Positions 27,056 to 35,746 of a stretch of DNA of 58,260 bases are shown piece by piece. This DNA comes from UBA3263 sp964554335 (GTDB lineage Bacteria > Bacteroidota > Bacteroidia > Bacteroidales > Muribaculaceae). The DNA is taken from positions 1-58,260 of the forward strand of contig CAZKOF010000006.1 of assembly GCA_964554335.1 (NCBI GenBank), in the 5' to 3' direction. Position numbers and translations under genes: made by a program. The notes under the pieces are model-generated. The model was given only the letters and a program-made list of their open reading frames with translations, was not told the DNA's origin and made no database searches. Numbering within the stretch: position 1 is the first letter of the stretch; the number at the start of each line of letters is the position of its first letter.

Positions 27056-27850
27056 TTAGATGGGGAGGAGTTTGGGGAGGGCGATGCGGCGGCCCATGTG
27101 CCAGACGGTCAGGGGGAGGCGGCCGTCATCGGCGACGTGGCCGAGCATCTGGCCGGCAACAACGCGGCGGCCTGGGCCTACGGTGGCGTCGTTGAGAGCG
27201 CCGTAGATGCTGATGAAGTCGTTGGCGTGCTGGAGGGTAATGGTTGTGCGTCCGGTTGCGGCGTCAACGCGCGCGTCGATGATCATGCCGTCCTGTATAG
27301 CCACGACCGGAGCACGTCGTTGGGCCAACAGAGTGTCGCCGGCTGCGGCAATCGTGGCGCCGACTACCGGAGTGCGGAACATCATTCCTTCGGCGACTAT
27401 CGGGGTCAGCACCGAGAGGTTGGCACGTTCGCGCTGGCGCCAGTCGTCGACAAACGCACGCTCGGACTCGGTGGCGGTCATAAGCGTGTCGCCGCTTTCG
27501 GCCGGCAGGACTTTGCTGACGGCGTTGATCGAGTCGGAGCCTGTAAGAATTTCCATTATGTTGTTGATGTAGAGTTGTTGGCGGGCAGTGGCGTCGAGGA
27601 GCGAGTCGAGCCGCAGGGTATTGTTTACTGTTGTGAGCCGTTGTTCGGGGCGCATGTAGCCCGGCAGCAGATATGATGCCGGCGACCACACCACGATGCA
27701 GACCACCAGGGCCGCAATCGCCGCGAAGCATAGTCCGGATAGGAGCCAAACGCGCGCCCGGGAGAGCCGCAGAGTCCATACGGTATTCAGGGTGTTGTCG
27801 TTGACAAATACCAAACGGAACCGTTTTCTGATTCTCAAACCTTTTTTCAT
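27056..27850 (-). CDS. Degenerate M23/LytM-domain membrane protein
   Basis: A 264-residue protein with a basic cytoplasmic start, one transmembrane helix (about 32-54, WLLSGLCFAAIAALVVCIVV) and a periplasmic C-terminal LytM-like fold. The fold is recognisable from VVAIQDGMIIDARVD, GRTTITLQHANDFISIYGAL and GRRVVAGQMLGHV. The catalytic HxH motif expected in the last strand is replaced by PLTVWHMGRRIALP, and the first HxxxD is not seen. It is therefore probably a non-catalytic regulator of cell-wall hydrolysis, like EnvC or NlpD (inference). It overlaps the ATPase gene by four bases. Confidence 0.75.
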   Translation of the reverse strand: MKKGLRIRKRFRLVFVNDNTLNTVWTLRLSRARVWLLSGLCFAAIAALVVCIVVWSPASYLLPGYMRPEQRLTTVNNTLRLDSLLDATARQQLYINNIMEILTGSDSINAVSKVLPAESGDTLMTATESERAFVDDWRQRERANLSVLTPIVAEGMMFRTPVVGATIAAAGDTLLAQRRAPVVAIQDGMIIDARVDAATGRTTITLQHANDFISIYGALNDATVGPGRRVVAGQMLGHVADDGRLPLTVWHMGRRIALPKLLPI

Positions 27851-29199
27851 AATAATCCCGTCATGTAAACAGGTAAGTAAATCAAATCGCCTTCTTTACG
27901 TAGATCTTTAGTATACAGGACGTATTGAGTGCTAATCCTATGCGAGTATTTACGATGGAACTCATCGAGCGATTTATGCGATTGGTAGCCGGACGATTTT
28001 ACTTCAATGGGACAAATTTTGTCGCGGCGTGAAATAAGGAAATCTATCTCGTAGCTACGCGGTTTCTTATCTTCCTCAATCCGCTCTCTGAAAGTGTAAT
28101 AGAACAGTCTATGACCCGCTGCCGAAAGCATTTGAGCAACAACGTTTTCGTAGATATAGCCGAGATTTGCCGGTAATTTGTCCAAAAGCAGTTTGCGGTA
28201 TATTTCGTTGTCGGTATAGTCGCGGTCTTTAAATGCCAAAGTAATGAATAATCCCGTGTCGGCCAGGAACATTTTGAAGCAATCTGGATTGGCACGCCAT
28301 GACATGCCGATGGCCGGGTCGTCGGTATGATATGCGAGACTGACGGTTTTAGAGTCGGCTATATCTGCAAATATTTCTCCCAACCGGCTTGGTCTTGATC
28401 CCTCAATGACGCTGCCTACTTTATAGCGCATAGTGCTGCGTGAGAGCTCTGCCGGAATTGCGTTGAAAATTGTGGAGGCGCGGCCCAACGGGTCTATTTT
28501 TCGAAAGTCAGCATCATATAGGTCAAGAATATCCCGCTTGATTGCATCTACTTCCTCGAAATCGTTTTTGTCTAAAAATGCGTTTATCGCCTGCGGCATT
28601 CCTCCAATGAGCATGTATAGCCGAAAATCATACATTATTTTACGGTGGATATGCTCCCCCAACGGCTCCAATCGGTCGAAACACATCCGAATCATTTCAA
28701 AGGCGACCTCGTTGCCTATTGCCCATAAGAACTCTTCAAAATCAAGAGGATGCATATCGAGACGCCGCTCCTCGCTCGGAATCAATATGTCTTTAACATT
28801 TTTGCGTATTGATATAAGAGAACCTGTCTCAATATAGTCATACCGCCCGTCGGCGACAAGATGTTTTATTGCCTGACGTGCTTTGGGACAAAATTGGATT
28901 TCGTCGAATATAATTACAGATTTTCTTTCGGGCAGGGATTTTGCAGTCAGTGTTCGCAGTTCAAGAAAGAACCTGTTGATGTCTGACACATGATTGAAAA
29001 GGCTAACGATTTTCTCTTCGGCATTAGAGAAGTCGATGATTAGATAGTCGTCATATTCATTGCGCGCAAAATGTTCGGCAACGGTTGATTTGCCGATACG
29101 CCTGGCACCCTGTAGCAGCAGGGCGGTTTTGCCGTTGGATGATTGTTTCCATTCCAGCATTTTGGCGTATATTTTGCGTTTAAAGACCTTTTGATTCAT
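27847..29199 (-). CDS. AAA ATPase with DUF4143 and PD-(D/E)xK-like C-terminus
   Basis: A 450-residue protein of the archaeal-type ATPase/DUF4143 group, common and mobile in gut Bacteroidota. The N-terminal AAA core has Walker A GARRIGKS (31-38) and Walker B SVIIFDEIQF. The DUF4143 region covers about 200-350. The C-terminus carries a nuclease-like EIDFLISRRDKICPIEVKSS, with the D-(x)n-ExK pattern. The coding sequence is clearly more AT-rich than its neighbours, which suggests transfer. The function is unresolved (defence, toxin-like or stress roles have been proposed). It has its own promoter and an operator-like direct repeat upstream. Confidence 0.85.
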   Translation of the reverse strand: MNQKVFKRKIYAKMLEWKQSSNGKTALLLQGARRIGKSTVAEHFARNEYDDYLIIDFSNAEEKIVSLFNHVSDINRFFLELRTLTAKSLPERKSVIIFDEIQFCPKARQAIKHLVADGRYDYIETGSLISIRKNVKDILIPSEERRLDMHPLDFEEFLWAIGNEVAFEMIRMCFDRLEPLGEHIHRKIMYDFRLYMLIGGMPQAINAFLDKNDFEEVDAIKRDILDLYDADFRKIDPLGRASTIFNAIPAELSRSTMRYKVGSVIEGSRPSRLGEIFADIADSKTVSLAYHTDDPAIGMSWRANPDCFKMFLADTGLFITLAFKDRDYTDNEIYRKLLLDKLPANLGYIYENVVAQMLSAAGHRLFYYTFRERIEEDKKPRSYEIDFLISRRDKICPIEVKSSGYQSHKSLDEFHRKYSHRISTQYVLYTKDLRKEGDLIYLPVYMTGLL

Positions 29200-29227
29200 G
29201 AATGTCGTATTTGGTTGGTTTTCACTG

Positions 29228-29258
29228 CAAAGTTACTCTTTATGTACGGAATTCCAAA
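29228..29258 (-). promoter_or_regulatory. Consensus promoter for the DUF4143 ATPase
   Basis: The minus strand reads TTTG (29255-29258), 19 bases, TAACTTTG (29228-29235). It starts transcription about 20 bases before the ATG at 29199. The -33 element overlaps the first GGAATTCC repeat. Confidence 0.7.
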
Positions 29259-29293
29259 ATGTTTTTGGGTGAAAATGCACGGAATTCCATAAT
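29246..29293. promoter_or_regulatory. Operator-like direct repeat ACGGAATTCCAWAAT
   Basis: Two near-identical 15-base copies at 29246-29260 and 29279-29293, each with the palindrome GGAATTCC, are spaced 33 bases apart (about three helical turns). The first overlaps the ATPase promoter. This layout suits a dimeric repressor; the ATPase itself or the adjacent WYL regulator are candidates (inference). Confidence 0.5.
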
Positions 29294-29301
29294 TTGACGG
29301 G

Positions 29302-30204
29302 TCAGTTGTAGAGGGCGAGGGTTTCGCGGAGGCGGGAGGTCAGCATTGTGCGGAGTTCGGGAGGGCCGAGAACCGTGACGTCGGGGCCGAGGCTCATGAT
29401 TTCGCGCAGCAGGTCGGGGGTGAGCAGCAGGTTGTAGGTGAATACGGAGAAGGTGTCGTGGACCATCTCCTGTTGCGAGGGGTGGAGGGGCAGGGCGCGG
29501 AGGTATTTGGCCTGTTTGGGGTCCGTGCGGAGGGTGACGGTGCGGGGAGTGGAACTGTCGACCACGATGCCGAAGCTATAGCGGAAATATTCGCCGGGGT
29601 TGAAGTCGGTGGGGGTCACGAACGTTTCGGGGAGCACTTCGGGGTCACTCAAACGATCGAGGGCGTAGGTCTTTAGTTTGTCTTCGTTTACGTTGCGTCC
29701 GGCAACGTACCATCGCTGGCGGAAGAGTTTGAGCAGATAGGGTTCGAGCACTATTCCGCGCGAGGGGCGCGAGCGGGTGAAAGGGTGATAGGTGAAGCGT
29801 ACCTGTCGGTTGGCTTTGATGGCGGCGATCATCGGGGCGAGGTTATGGCGCGCCGAGGGAACCTGCTCAAGGAATATGCGCTCTGAAATCGAGCGGGCGT
29901 CGCTGAGCATGCCGCTGAGGGCCGCCGAGTGGAGGAGATAGTCGGTCACTGAGCCGGATCCGCGGGGCGCGGGGTCGCCGCTTTCGTTGAGGAAGTATTC
30001 CTTTGAGTTGTTGTCGAAGGCGATTTCTATTCCGAAGACGTCGAGAATGGCCTGTCGGTAGTTATAGAATGTGCGGCGTGTCATTTCAACTCCGTTGCTG
30101 AGCGATGATTCGAGCCAGCGGTTGTTGATTTCCTCGCGGGTCATGCGCCCGGTTCGGCGCATGGTATCGATAAGCCAGGTATATTTTGCAAGCAGAGAAC
30201 TCAT
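29302..30204 (-). CDS. WYL-domain transcriptional regulator
   Basis: A 300-residue regulator with an N-terminal winged helix (TRRTFYNYRQAILDVFGIEI, about 40-60) and a WYL domain (about 125-200) with RQVRFTYHPFTRSRPSRG and LLKLFRQRWYVAGRN. A WCX-like C-terminal part follows. WYL proteins bind nucleotide or nucleic-acid ligands and often control DNA-damage or defence genes. Its ATG overlaps the murA stop (ATGA), so it is the third gene of the murB-murA unit. Its link to cell-wall synthesis is unclear. Confidence 0.88.
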   Translation of the reverse strand: MSSLLAKYTWLIDTMRRTGRMTREEINNRWLESSLSNGVEMTRRTFYNYRQAILDVFGIEIAFDNNSKEYFLNESGDPAPRGSGSVTDYLLHSAALSGMLSDARSISERIFLEQVPSARHNLAPMIAAIKANRQVRFTYHPFTRSRPSRGIVLEPYLLKLFRQRWYVAGRNVNEDKLKTYALDRLSDPEVLPETFVTPTDFNPGEYFRYSFGIVVDSSTPRTVTLRTDPKQAKYLRALPLHPSQQEMVHDTFSVFTYNLLLTPDLLREIMSLGPDVTVLGPPELRTMLTSRLRETLALYN

Positions 30205-31520
30205 TGTCTGATGATTTTTGCTCCGAGGGCATTCAGGCGCCCTTCAATGTCTTCATATCCGCGGTCAATCTGTTGGATATTGTCGATGACGCTCGTTCCC
30301 TTAGCCGATAGGGCTGCGAGGAGCAGGGCGATTCCGGCGCGTATGTCTGGCGAGGTCATGTCGTTGGGGCGGAGGTTGAATTTATGGTCGTGGCCGATGA
30401 CAACCGCGCGGTGGGGGTCGCAAAGGATAATCTGGGCGCCCATGTCGATGAGGTTGTCGACGAAGAAGAGGCGGCTCTCGAACATTTTCTGATGAATAAG
30501 CACCGAGCCGCGGCATTGGGTGGCAACGACGAGCATCACGCTGAGCAGGTCGGGGGTCAGACCGGGCCAGGGGGCATCGGCAATGGTCATGATCGAGCCG
30601 TCGAGGGCGGTTTCGATTTCGTAGCTTTCGCGGGCGGGGACGTAGATATCATCGCCGCGCTGCTCGACAGTGACGCCGAGGCGGCGGAACGAGTCGGGAA
30701 TGATTCCGAGGTCGGGATAGCTGACGTCTTTGATTGTCAGCGAGCTGCGGGTCATGGCTGCCATGCCGATAAACGAGCCGACCTCAATCATGTCGGGGAG
30801 GATGCGGTGGGTTGCGGAGCGCTCCGAGCAGGTGTGGCCGAGGCCGTGGACGGTCAGGAAGTTGCTTGCGATGCCCTCGATTTTCACGCCCAGACGGCCG
30901 AGCAGCTTGCAGAGCTGCTGGAGGTAGGGTTCGCAGGCGGCGTTGTAGATGCGGGTGGTTCCGCCGGCCAAAGCCGCGGCCATGACGATGTTTGCCGTGC
31001 CGGTGACAGAGGCCTCGTCGAGGAGTATGTAGGTCCCCGACAGACCCCTTGTCGGGGCCGTCAGCAGGAATGCCTCGAGTTTGGGGCAGTATTCCATGTG
31101 TGCGCCGAGATTTATCATTCCCTGGATGTGGGTGTCGACCTTGCGTCGGCCGATTTTGTCGCCTCCGGGTTTGGGAAAATAGGCGCGGCCAAGTCGTGCG
31201 AGCAGGGGGCCGACCAGGAGCACGGAGCCGCGCAGTCCGGCACATCGCCTGACGTAGTCGCGACTCGTCACGAAAGCCTCGTCGAGCTTGTCGGCGCGGA
31301 AGGTGTAGCTTCCGGGTCCGCATTTGGTCACTTTAACGCCGATGCGGGTCATCAGGTCGATGAGGTTATGGACGTCGATAATCTCGGGGATATTGTCGAT
31401 ATGCACCTCGCCTGATGTCAGCAGGGTTGCGGCTATAATCTGGAGCGCCTCGTTTTTGGCGCCTTTGGGGATTATGGCTCCCTGGAGGGGATGACCGCCC
31501 TCGATGATGAATTTGCTCAT
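30201..31520 (-). CDS. murA: UDP-GlcNAc 1-carboxyvinyltransferase (Asp-type active site)
   Basis: A 439-residue EPSP-synthase-fold enzyme, the first committed step of peptidoglycan synthesis. The UDP-GlcNAc site KGAKNEAL (19-26, K22/N23) is present. The flexible loop that carries Cys115 in E. coli (PGGCxIG) reads PGGDKIGRRKVDTHI, so Asp121 replaces the fosfomycin-reactive Cys. The same change in mycobacterial, chlamydial and Borrelia MurA keeps activity and gives natural fosfomycin insensitivity. The gene overlaps murB and the WYL gene by four bases on each side. Confidence 0.95.
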   Translation of the reverse strand: MSKFIIEGGHPLQGAIIPKGAKNEALQIIAATLLTSGEVHIDNIPEIIDVHNLIDLMTRIGVKVTKCGPGSYTFRADKLDEAFVTSRDYVRRCAGLRGSVLLVGPLLARLGRAYFPKPGGDKIGRRKVDTHIQGMINLGAHMEYCPKLEAFLLTAPTRGLSGTYILLDEASVTGTANIVMAAALAGGTTRIYNAACEPYLQQLCKLLGRLGVKIEGIASNFLTVHGLGHTCSERSATHRILPDMIEVGSFIGMAAMTRSSLTIKDVSYPDLGIIPDSFRRLGVTVEQRGDDIYVPARESYEIETALDGSIMTIADAPWPGLTPDLLSVMLVVATQCRGSVLIHQKMFESRLFFVDNLIDMGAQIILCDPHRAVVIGHDHKFNLRPNDMTSPDIRAGIALLLAALSAKGTSVIDNIQQIDRGYEDIEGRLNALGAKIIRQ

Positions 31521-32503
31521 ATATGTTCAACTTCTGGAGTTAGGGTTATGTTGAAGCGCTCGCTGACGGTGTTGACAATCAGGCGCTCGAGGGCGATGAC
31601 GTCGGCGGCCGTGGCCCGGCCATCGGTGTTGACAATCACCAGCGGCTGCCGTGGCCAGGTGGAGGCTCCGCCGACCGAGACGCCGCGGAGTCCGGCCCGG
31701 TCGATGAGCCATGCAGCCGGGACTTTGAAGAGGCCGTTCGGGAGCTCATAGCGCGGCATTTCCGGACTTAGAAGCGAGGCCGGGACCTCGGGGTTGCGGA
31801 AAAATGAGCCTGCGGAGCCTACGCTCTCGGGGTCGGGGAGTTTGGATGCACGCACTTCGAGCACGGCGCGGCGAACGGCCTCGGGAGTGGCTTCCGTGTC
31901 GCCGAGTGTGGTGCGGAGATTACCGTAGTCGAGCTTTGCGGGGTCAGATGCGGGACTCAGTTTGATTGACGCATTGAGAACGACGTAGCGGTCGGAGTCC
32001 TCTTTTAGCCGCGAGTTGCGATAGGAGTAGCGCATCCAATCCGGATGCACGCCGAAAAATTCGCCGGTATGCATGTCGAGGAGGTTGACGAGGATAAGGA
32101 CATCGCTGATTTCAGCGCCGTAGGCTCCGGCGTTCTGAACGATGGCGCCGCCGAGGGTCCCGGGTATTCCGCTGAGATTTTCGAGGCCCCGGAACCCATG
32201 GGAAGCGGCAAAGGCGCAGAGGTCATCGAGTCGCGCATGGGCATCGGCAACGAGCGAGTAGCCACAAATGGCAACTTTCGGCCTGCCGATGCGATGAATG
32301 ATAGTGCCCTCAAACGACTTGGTGAAGATCAGGTTGCTGCCTCCGCCAATGACCTTCAGCGGGCGCGGCAGCGAGTTGTCGGCCAAAATGGCTGCGAGTT
32401 CGCCCTCGCTCTGCCATTCGGCCAAAGCTGCTGCCCGCGCGGGCACACCAAAGGTCGTTAAGTCGCTGACATCAGTGTCGTATCGGTATTTAACGTCGTT
32501 CAT
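31517..32503 (-). CDS. murB: UDP-N-acetylenolpyruvoylglucosamine reductase
   Basis: A 328-residue flavoenzyme that reduces the MurA product to UDP-MurNAc. The FAD-binding segments are VIGGGSNLIF and GIPGTLGGAIVQNAGAYGAE. The proton-donating Ser lies in SVGSAGSFFRNP and the catalytic Glu near the end in LTPEVEHI. A TAAATTTG element (32511-32518) is so close to the ATG at 32503 that the mRNA would be nearly leaderless. It is the first gene of murB-murA-WYL, joined by 4-base overlaps. Confidence 0.96.
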   Translation of the reverse strand: MNDVKYRYDTDVSDLTTFGVPARAAALAEWQSEGELAAILADNSLPRPLKVIGGGSNLIFTKSFEGTIIHRIGRPKVAICGYSLVADAHARLDDLCAFAASHGFRGLENLSGIPGTLGGAIVQNAGAYGAEISDVLILVNLLDMHTGEFFGVHPDWMRYSYRNSRLKEDSDRYVVLNASIKLSPASDPAKLDYGNLRTTLGDTEATPEAVRRAVLEVRASKLPDPESVGSAGSFFRNPEVPASLLSPEMPRYELPNGLFKVPAAWLIDRAGLRGVSVGGASTWPRQPLVIVNTDGRATAADVIALERLIVNTVSERFNITLTPEVEHI

Positions 32504-32510
32504 AATGCCA

Positions 32511-32518
32511 CAAATTTA
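32511..32518 (-). promoter_or_regulatory. -7 promoter element directly before murB
   Basis: The minus strand reads TAAATTTG, ending eight bases before the ATG. With the usual start about seven bases downstream, the leader would be almost absent. The -33 part is not clear. Confidence 0.45.
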
Positions 32519-32550
32519 CGCATTTTTCGGGAATTTTCGGGGAATTTGCG

Positions 32551-32558
32551 TAACTTTG
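32551..32558 (+). promoter_or_regulatory. -7 promoter element for hisS
   Basis: TAACTTTG, 36 bases before the preferred hisS ATG at 32594. A T-rich stretch lies at the -33 distance but no exact TTTG. It is divergent from the murB promoter. Confidence 0.5.
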
Positions 32559-32593
32559 CGCATAGAATCACAATCACATATACCGACAGATAT

Positions 32594-33958
32594 ATGAAAC
32601 CGTCAATCCCCAAAGGTACTCGCGACTTCACGCCCGCCGAGATGGCGCGGCGCAACTATATTTTTGACACAATCCGCAGTGTGTTCCGCCTCTATGGTTT
32701 TGCTCCGATCGAGACTCCGGCAATGGAAAATCTGTCGACTCTGATGGGCAAGTATGGCGAGGAGGGCGATAAGTTGCTCTTCAAGATTCTTAACTCCGGC
32801 GACTTTCTCCGCGGGGTTGACCGCGCGCTGCTCGACAATCCCGAGGGGCACATGGGCAAACTGACCGCGCAACTCTGTGAGAAAGGCTTGCGCTATGACC
32901 TTACGGTCCCGTTCGCCCGTTTCGTGGTCATGCACCGCAACGACCTGCAGATGCCGTTCAAGCGCTATCAGATTCAGTCCGTATGGCGCGCAGACCGCCC
33001 GCAGAAGGGGCGCTATCGCGAGTTTTATCAGTGTGATGCCGACATTGTCGGCTCCAACTCGCTCATCAACGAGGTCGAACTACTGGAACTCATCGACGAG
33101 GTGTTTGCCCGTCTGGGAATCAACATAGTTATCAAACTCAACAACCGTAAGGTGCTCGCCGGGATTGCCACTCTTATAGGTCATCCCGACAAGATGGTTG
33201 ACATCACCGTTGCCATCGACAAGCTCGACAAAATCGGCTTCGAGGCAGTCAATGCCGAGCTGCTCGAGCGTGGACTGACTCCCGAGGCCGTCACCGCTCT
33301 GGAGCCGATTCTGAAAATTGACGGCACCGTGGGGCAGCGTCTTGACCGTCTCTCCGAGCTTCTCGGTGGGGTAGAGGAGGGCGCCCGCGGCGTCGCCGAG
33401 TTGCGCGAGATAGTTACCGGCGTCGAGGCCCTGGGCCTGCGTGGCGAGCTCGATCTCGACGTCTCGTTGGCCCGCGGCCTGAACTACTATACGGGCGCAA
33501 TCATCGAGGTCAAAGCCAAAGACGTTGCCATCGGCTCCATTACCGGCGGCGGACGCTATGATAATCTTACGGGAGTGTTCGGCATGCCCGGGCTCTCGGG
33601 CGTGGGCATCAGCTTCGGCGCTGACAGAATCTACGACATTCTAAACCGGCTCGATTTATATCCCGCCGAACTGCTTACGGGGGCTAAGGTGCTCTTCCTC
33701 AATATGGGAGCGACCGAAGCTGCCGCTTCGATGAAGATGCTGAAGGAGATGCGTGCCGCCGGCATCGCGGCAGAAATCTATCCCGACGCCGCCAAGATGA
33801 AGAAGCAGATGGCATATGCCGACGCCAAAGGTATTCCCTTTGTTGCCATTGTTGGCGAGAGCGAACTCGCCGAGAGCAAGCTGACGCTGAGGAACATGCA
33901 GAGTGGCGAACAAGAAACTCTGACCCTCGCCGGAGCAATCGACAAATTGTCAATTTGA
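32594..33958 (+). CDS. hisS: Histidyl-tRNA synthetase
   Basis: A 454-residue class II synthetase. Motif 1 region PKGTRDFTPAEMARRNYIF, motif 2 LRYDLTVPFARFVV, then FYQCDADIVGS, the His-specific ARGLNYYTGAIIEV and GGGRYDNL, and a C-terminal anticodon-binding domain (about 360-454). The open frame extends to 32546, but MKPSIPKG at 32594 fits the family start and the promoter position. Its stop overlaps the upstream extension of the next frame. Confidence 0.97.
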   Translation: MKPSIPKGTRDFTPAEMARRNYIFDTIRSVFRLYGFAPIETPAMENLSTLMGKYGEEGDKLLFKILNSGDFLRGVDRALLDNPEGHMGKLTAQLCEKGLRYDLTVPFARFVVMHRNDLQMPFKRYQIQSVWRADRPQKGRYREFYQCDADIVGSNSLINEVELLELIDEVFARLGINIVIKLNNRKVLAGIATLIGHPDKMVDITVAIDKLDKIGFEAVNAELLERGLTPEAVTALEPILKIDGTVGQRLDRLSELLGGVEEGARGVAELREIVTGVEALGLRGELDLDVSLARGLNYYTGAIIEVKAKDVAIGSITGGGRYDNLTGVFGMPGLSGVGISFGADRIYDILNRLDLYPAELLTGAKVLFLNMGATEAAASMKMLKEMRAAGIAAEIYPDAAKMKKQMAYADAKGIPFVAIVGESELAESKLTLRNMQSGEQETLTLAGAIDKLSI

Positions 33959-33978
33959 CGCTTTGTCAAAATAATGTA

Positions 33979-34509
33979 ATGGCAACAATGACTGAACAGG
34001 AGGTACGCAAGGAGTTTTTTACGTTTCGCAACGGGTTGCTGGCCGACATGTTGCGGAAGCAGTGCGCGCTGCCCTATCGCGTGATTTTCGGTCTCAATCT
34101 GCCGCAGCTCGACGAGATTGCCGGGCGTGTTGGCAAGGATGAGAGCCTGGCCGCGGCACTGTGGGCCGACACTGACTGCCGCGAGGCTCGTCTGCTCGCC
34201 CCGATGATTTCCGTGCCCTCCGAGGCTGCGCTCACGATGCTCGATGAGGTGCTCACGGTTGAGGAGGCCGACGTTGCGTGCCATCGCCTGCTGCGCCGCT
34301 GCCCCGGCGCGGTCGAGGCAGCCCGGACCGCTCTGCAGTCGGAGCGTCCGCTGACACGCTATGCCGCGTTGCGTCTGATTTTGAACCTTTTGCCGGCTCA
34401 TCGTCAGCTTGCCGGGGAGGCTCTCGCAACCGTGGCGTTCAATCCCTTGACCGACGGCGTGGTGCGCCAGCTGCGCCAAGCCTTAAATGATGAAAAAGAC
34501 ACTCTATAA
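33979..34509 (+). CDS. HEAT-repeat protein, AlkD-like DNA alkylation repair family
   Basis: A 176-residue all-helical protein. The pattern LWADTDCREARLLAPMISVP resembles the helix-loop-helix of AlkD/DNA-alkylation-repair HEAT proteins (LWxSxxxExRxLA). It is shorter than AlkD (about 230 residues), and the family call is tentative. The ATG at 33979 (MATMTEQEVRKEFF) is preferred over an upstream non-ATG start. Its 3' end overlaps waaA by 23 bases. Confidence 0.6.
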   Translation: MATMTEQEVRKEFFTFRNGLLADMLRKQCALPYRVIFGLNLPQLDEIAGRVGKDESLAAALWADTDCREARLLAPMISVPSEAALTMLDEVLTVEEADVACHRLLRRCPGAVEAARTALQSERPLTRYAALRLILNLLPAHRQLAGEALATVAFNPLTDGVVRQLRQALNDEKDTL

Positions 34510-35746
34510 TTCCGCTTTGAGCCTGGCCCGAGGTCTCGTCTCCGTTGCCGGGGCCGTTCCCTCGGCCGGCAAGACCAAGACCCGCCGTTTTATCGACGGC
34601 CAGACCTCGGCGCTCGCCCGGGCGGAAACTTTCGTCCCCGCCGACGAGAATTTTTGGTTCCACTGCGCCTCGCTCGGCGAGTATGCGATTGCGCGTCCGC
34701 TGATGTCCGAGCTGCGTCGTCGCCGTCCCGGGGCCCGGATTGCGCTGACGTTCTTCTCCTCGACGGGAGTCGATGCCCTGCGCTCGCGCAAGAACACCGG
34801 AGCCGACTTCATCGGATTTCTTCCGTTGGACACCCGCGCGAACGCCGCGGCCCTGCTCGACGCCCTGCGCCCGACTGCGGCGCTCTTCATGGTCAGTGAA
34901 TACTGGCCCAACTTTCTCGGTGAGCTCAAACGCCGCGAAATCCCTACTTTTCTGGTGTCGTGTGTCTTCACGGAACGCACGCCTCACTTCAAACCGTTTA
35001 TCGGCGAGATTTTCCGCAAATCGCTCGCGGCATATACCCGGATTTTCTGTCTCAACCGCCAGTCAGTCGAGACTTTGCAGCGCCTCGGCTACACCCGGGC
35101 GTCGGTCGAGGGTGACCCTCTGGTCGACAACGCCCTGCGCATCAGCCTGTCGCCCTGGGACAGCGCGCCGCTGCGCGCTTTCTGCTCCGGCGGTCCCACG
35201 ATGATTTGCGGAAGCATTCATAACGGCGCCGACCTGGAGCTCATAGCCCCGGAAATCGACTCTCATCCCGAGTGGCGTTATCTGCTTGTGCCCCACGAGG
35301 TTGACGAGCCGCATCTGCGTGCCGTCGAGGAGGCTCTTGACGTTGCAACGCGCCGCCTTTCGGCCTATCGCTCCGACATGACCGAGCGGGTGCTCATTGT
35401 TGACAACATCGGTCAGCTCGCCTACCTATACCGTCTCGGCACGATGGCCTATGTCGGCGGTGGCTTCACGCGTCAGCTTCACAGTATTCTCGAACCCGCG
35501 GTCTACGGGCTGCCGATAGCGTTCGGCCCGCGGATCGAGCGCAAGGTGCTCGCCCGTCTGCTCACGCATCTGGGTGTTGCAACCGTGACCGCCACCTCCG
35601 AGGAGTTCTCGGCCTGGGCCGAGCGCTTCTTCACCGCCTCGCCCAACGAACTCGAAGAAATCCGTGCCAGGGCCCGCCTGATTTGTAACGAACAGGCCGG
35701 AGCAACGGCGCGCATAATCTCTACCGTTCTCGACTCCCTCAAGTAA
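34487..35746 (+). CDS. waaA: 3-deoxy-D-manno-octulosonic acid (Kdo) transferase
   Basis: A 419-residue GT30 glycosyltransferase that adds Kdo to lipid IVA in the inner membrane. Typical elements are FWFHCASLGEYAIARPLM (the WxHxxSxGE motif), LFMVSEYWPNFL, the PTFLVSCVF acceptor-side segment and the nucleotide-sugar site MAYVGGGFTRQLHSILEPAVYGLPIAFGP. The N-terminal membrane anchor is short. Its stop overlaps the next start (TAATG), pairing it with the acyltransferase as a lipid A module. Confidence 0.94.
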   Translation: MMKKTLYNSALSLARGLVSVAGAVPSAGKTKTRRFIDGQTSALARAETFVPADENFWFHCASLGEYAIARPLMSELRRRRPGARIALTFFSSTGVDALRSRKNTGADFIGFLPLDTRANAAALLDALRPTAALFMVSEYWPNFLGELKRREIPTFLVSCVFTERTPHFKPFIGEIFRKSLAAYTRIFCLNRQSVETLQRLGYTRASVEGDPLVDNALRISLSPWDSAPLRAFCSGGPTMICGSIHNGADLELIAPEIDSHPEWRYLLVPHEVDEPHLRAVEEALDVATRRLSAYRSDMTERVLIVDNIGQLAYLYRLGTMAYVGGGFTRQLHSILEPAVYGLPIAFGPRIERKVLARLLTHLGVATVTATSEEFSAWAERFFTASPNELEEIRARARLICNEQAGATARIISTVLDSLK

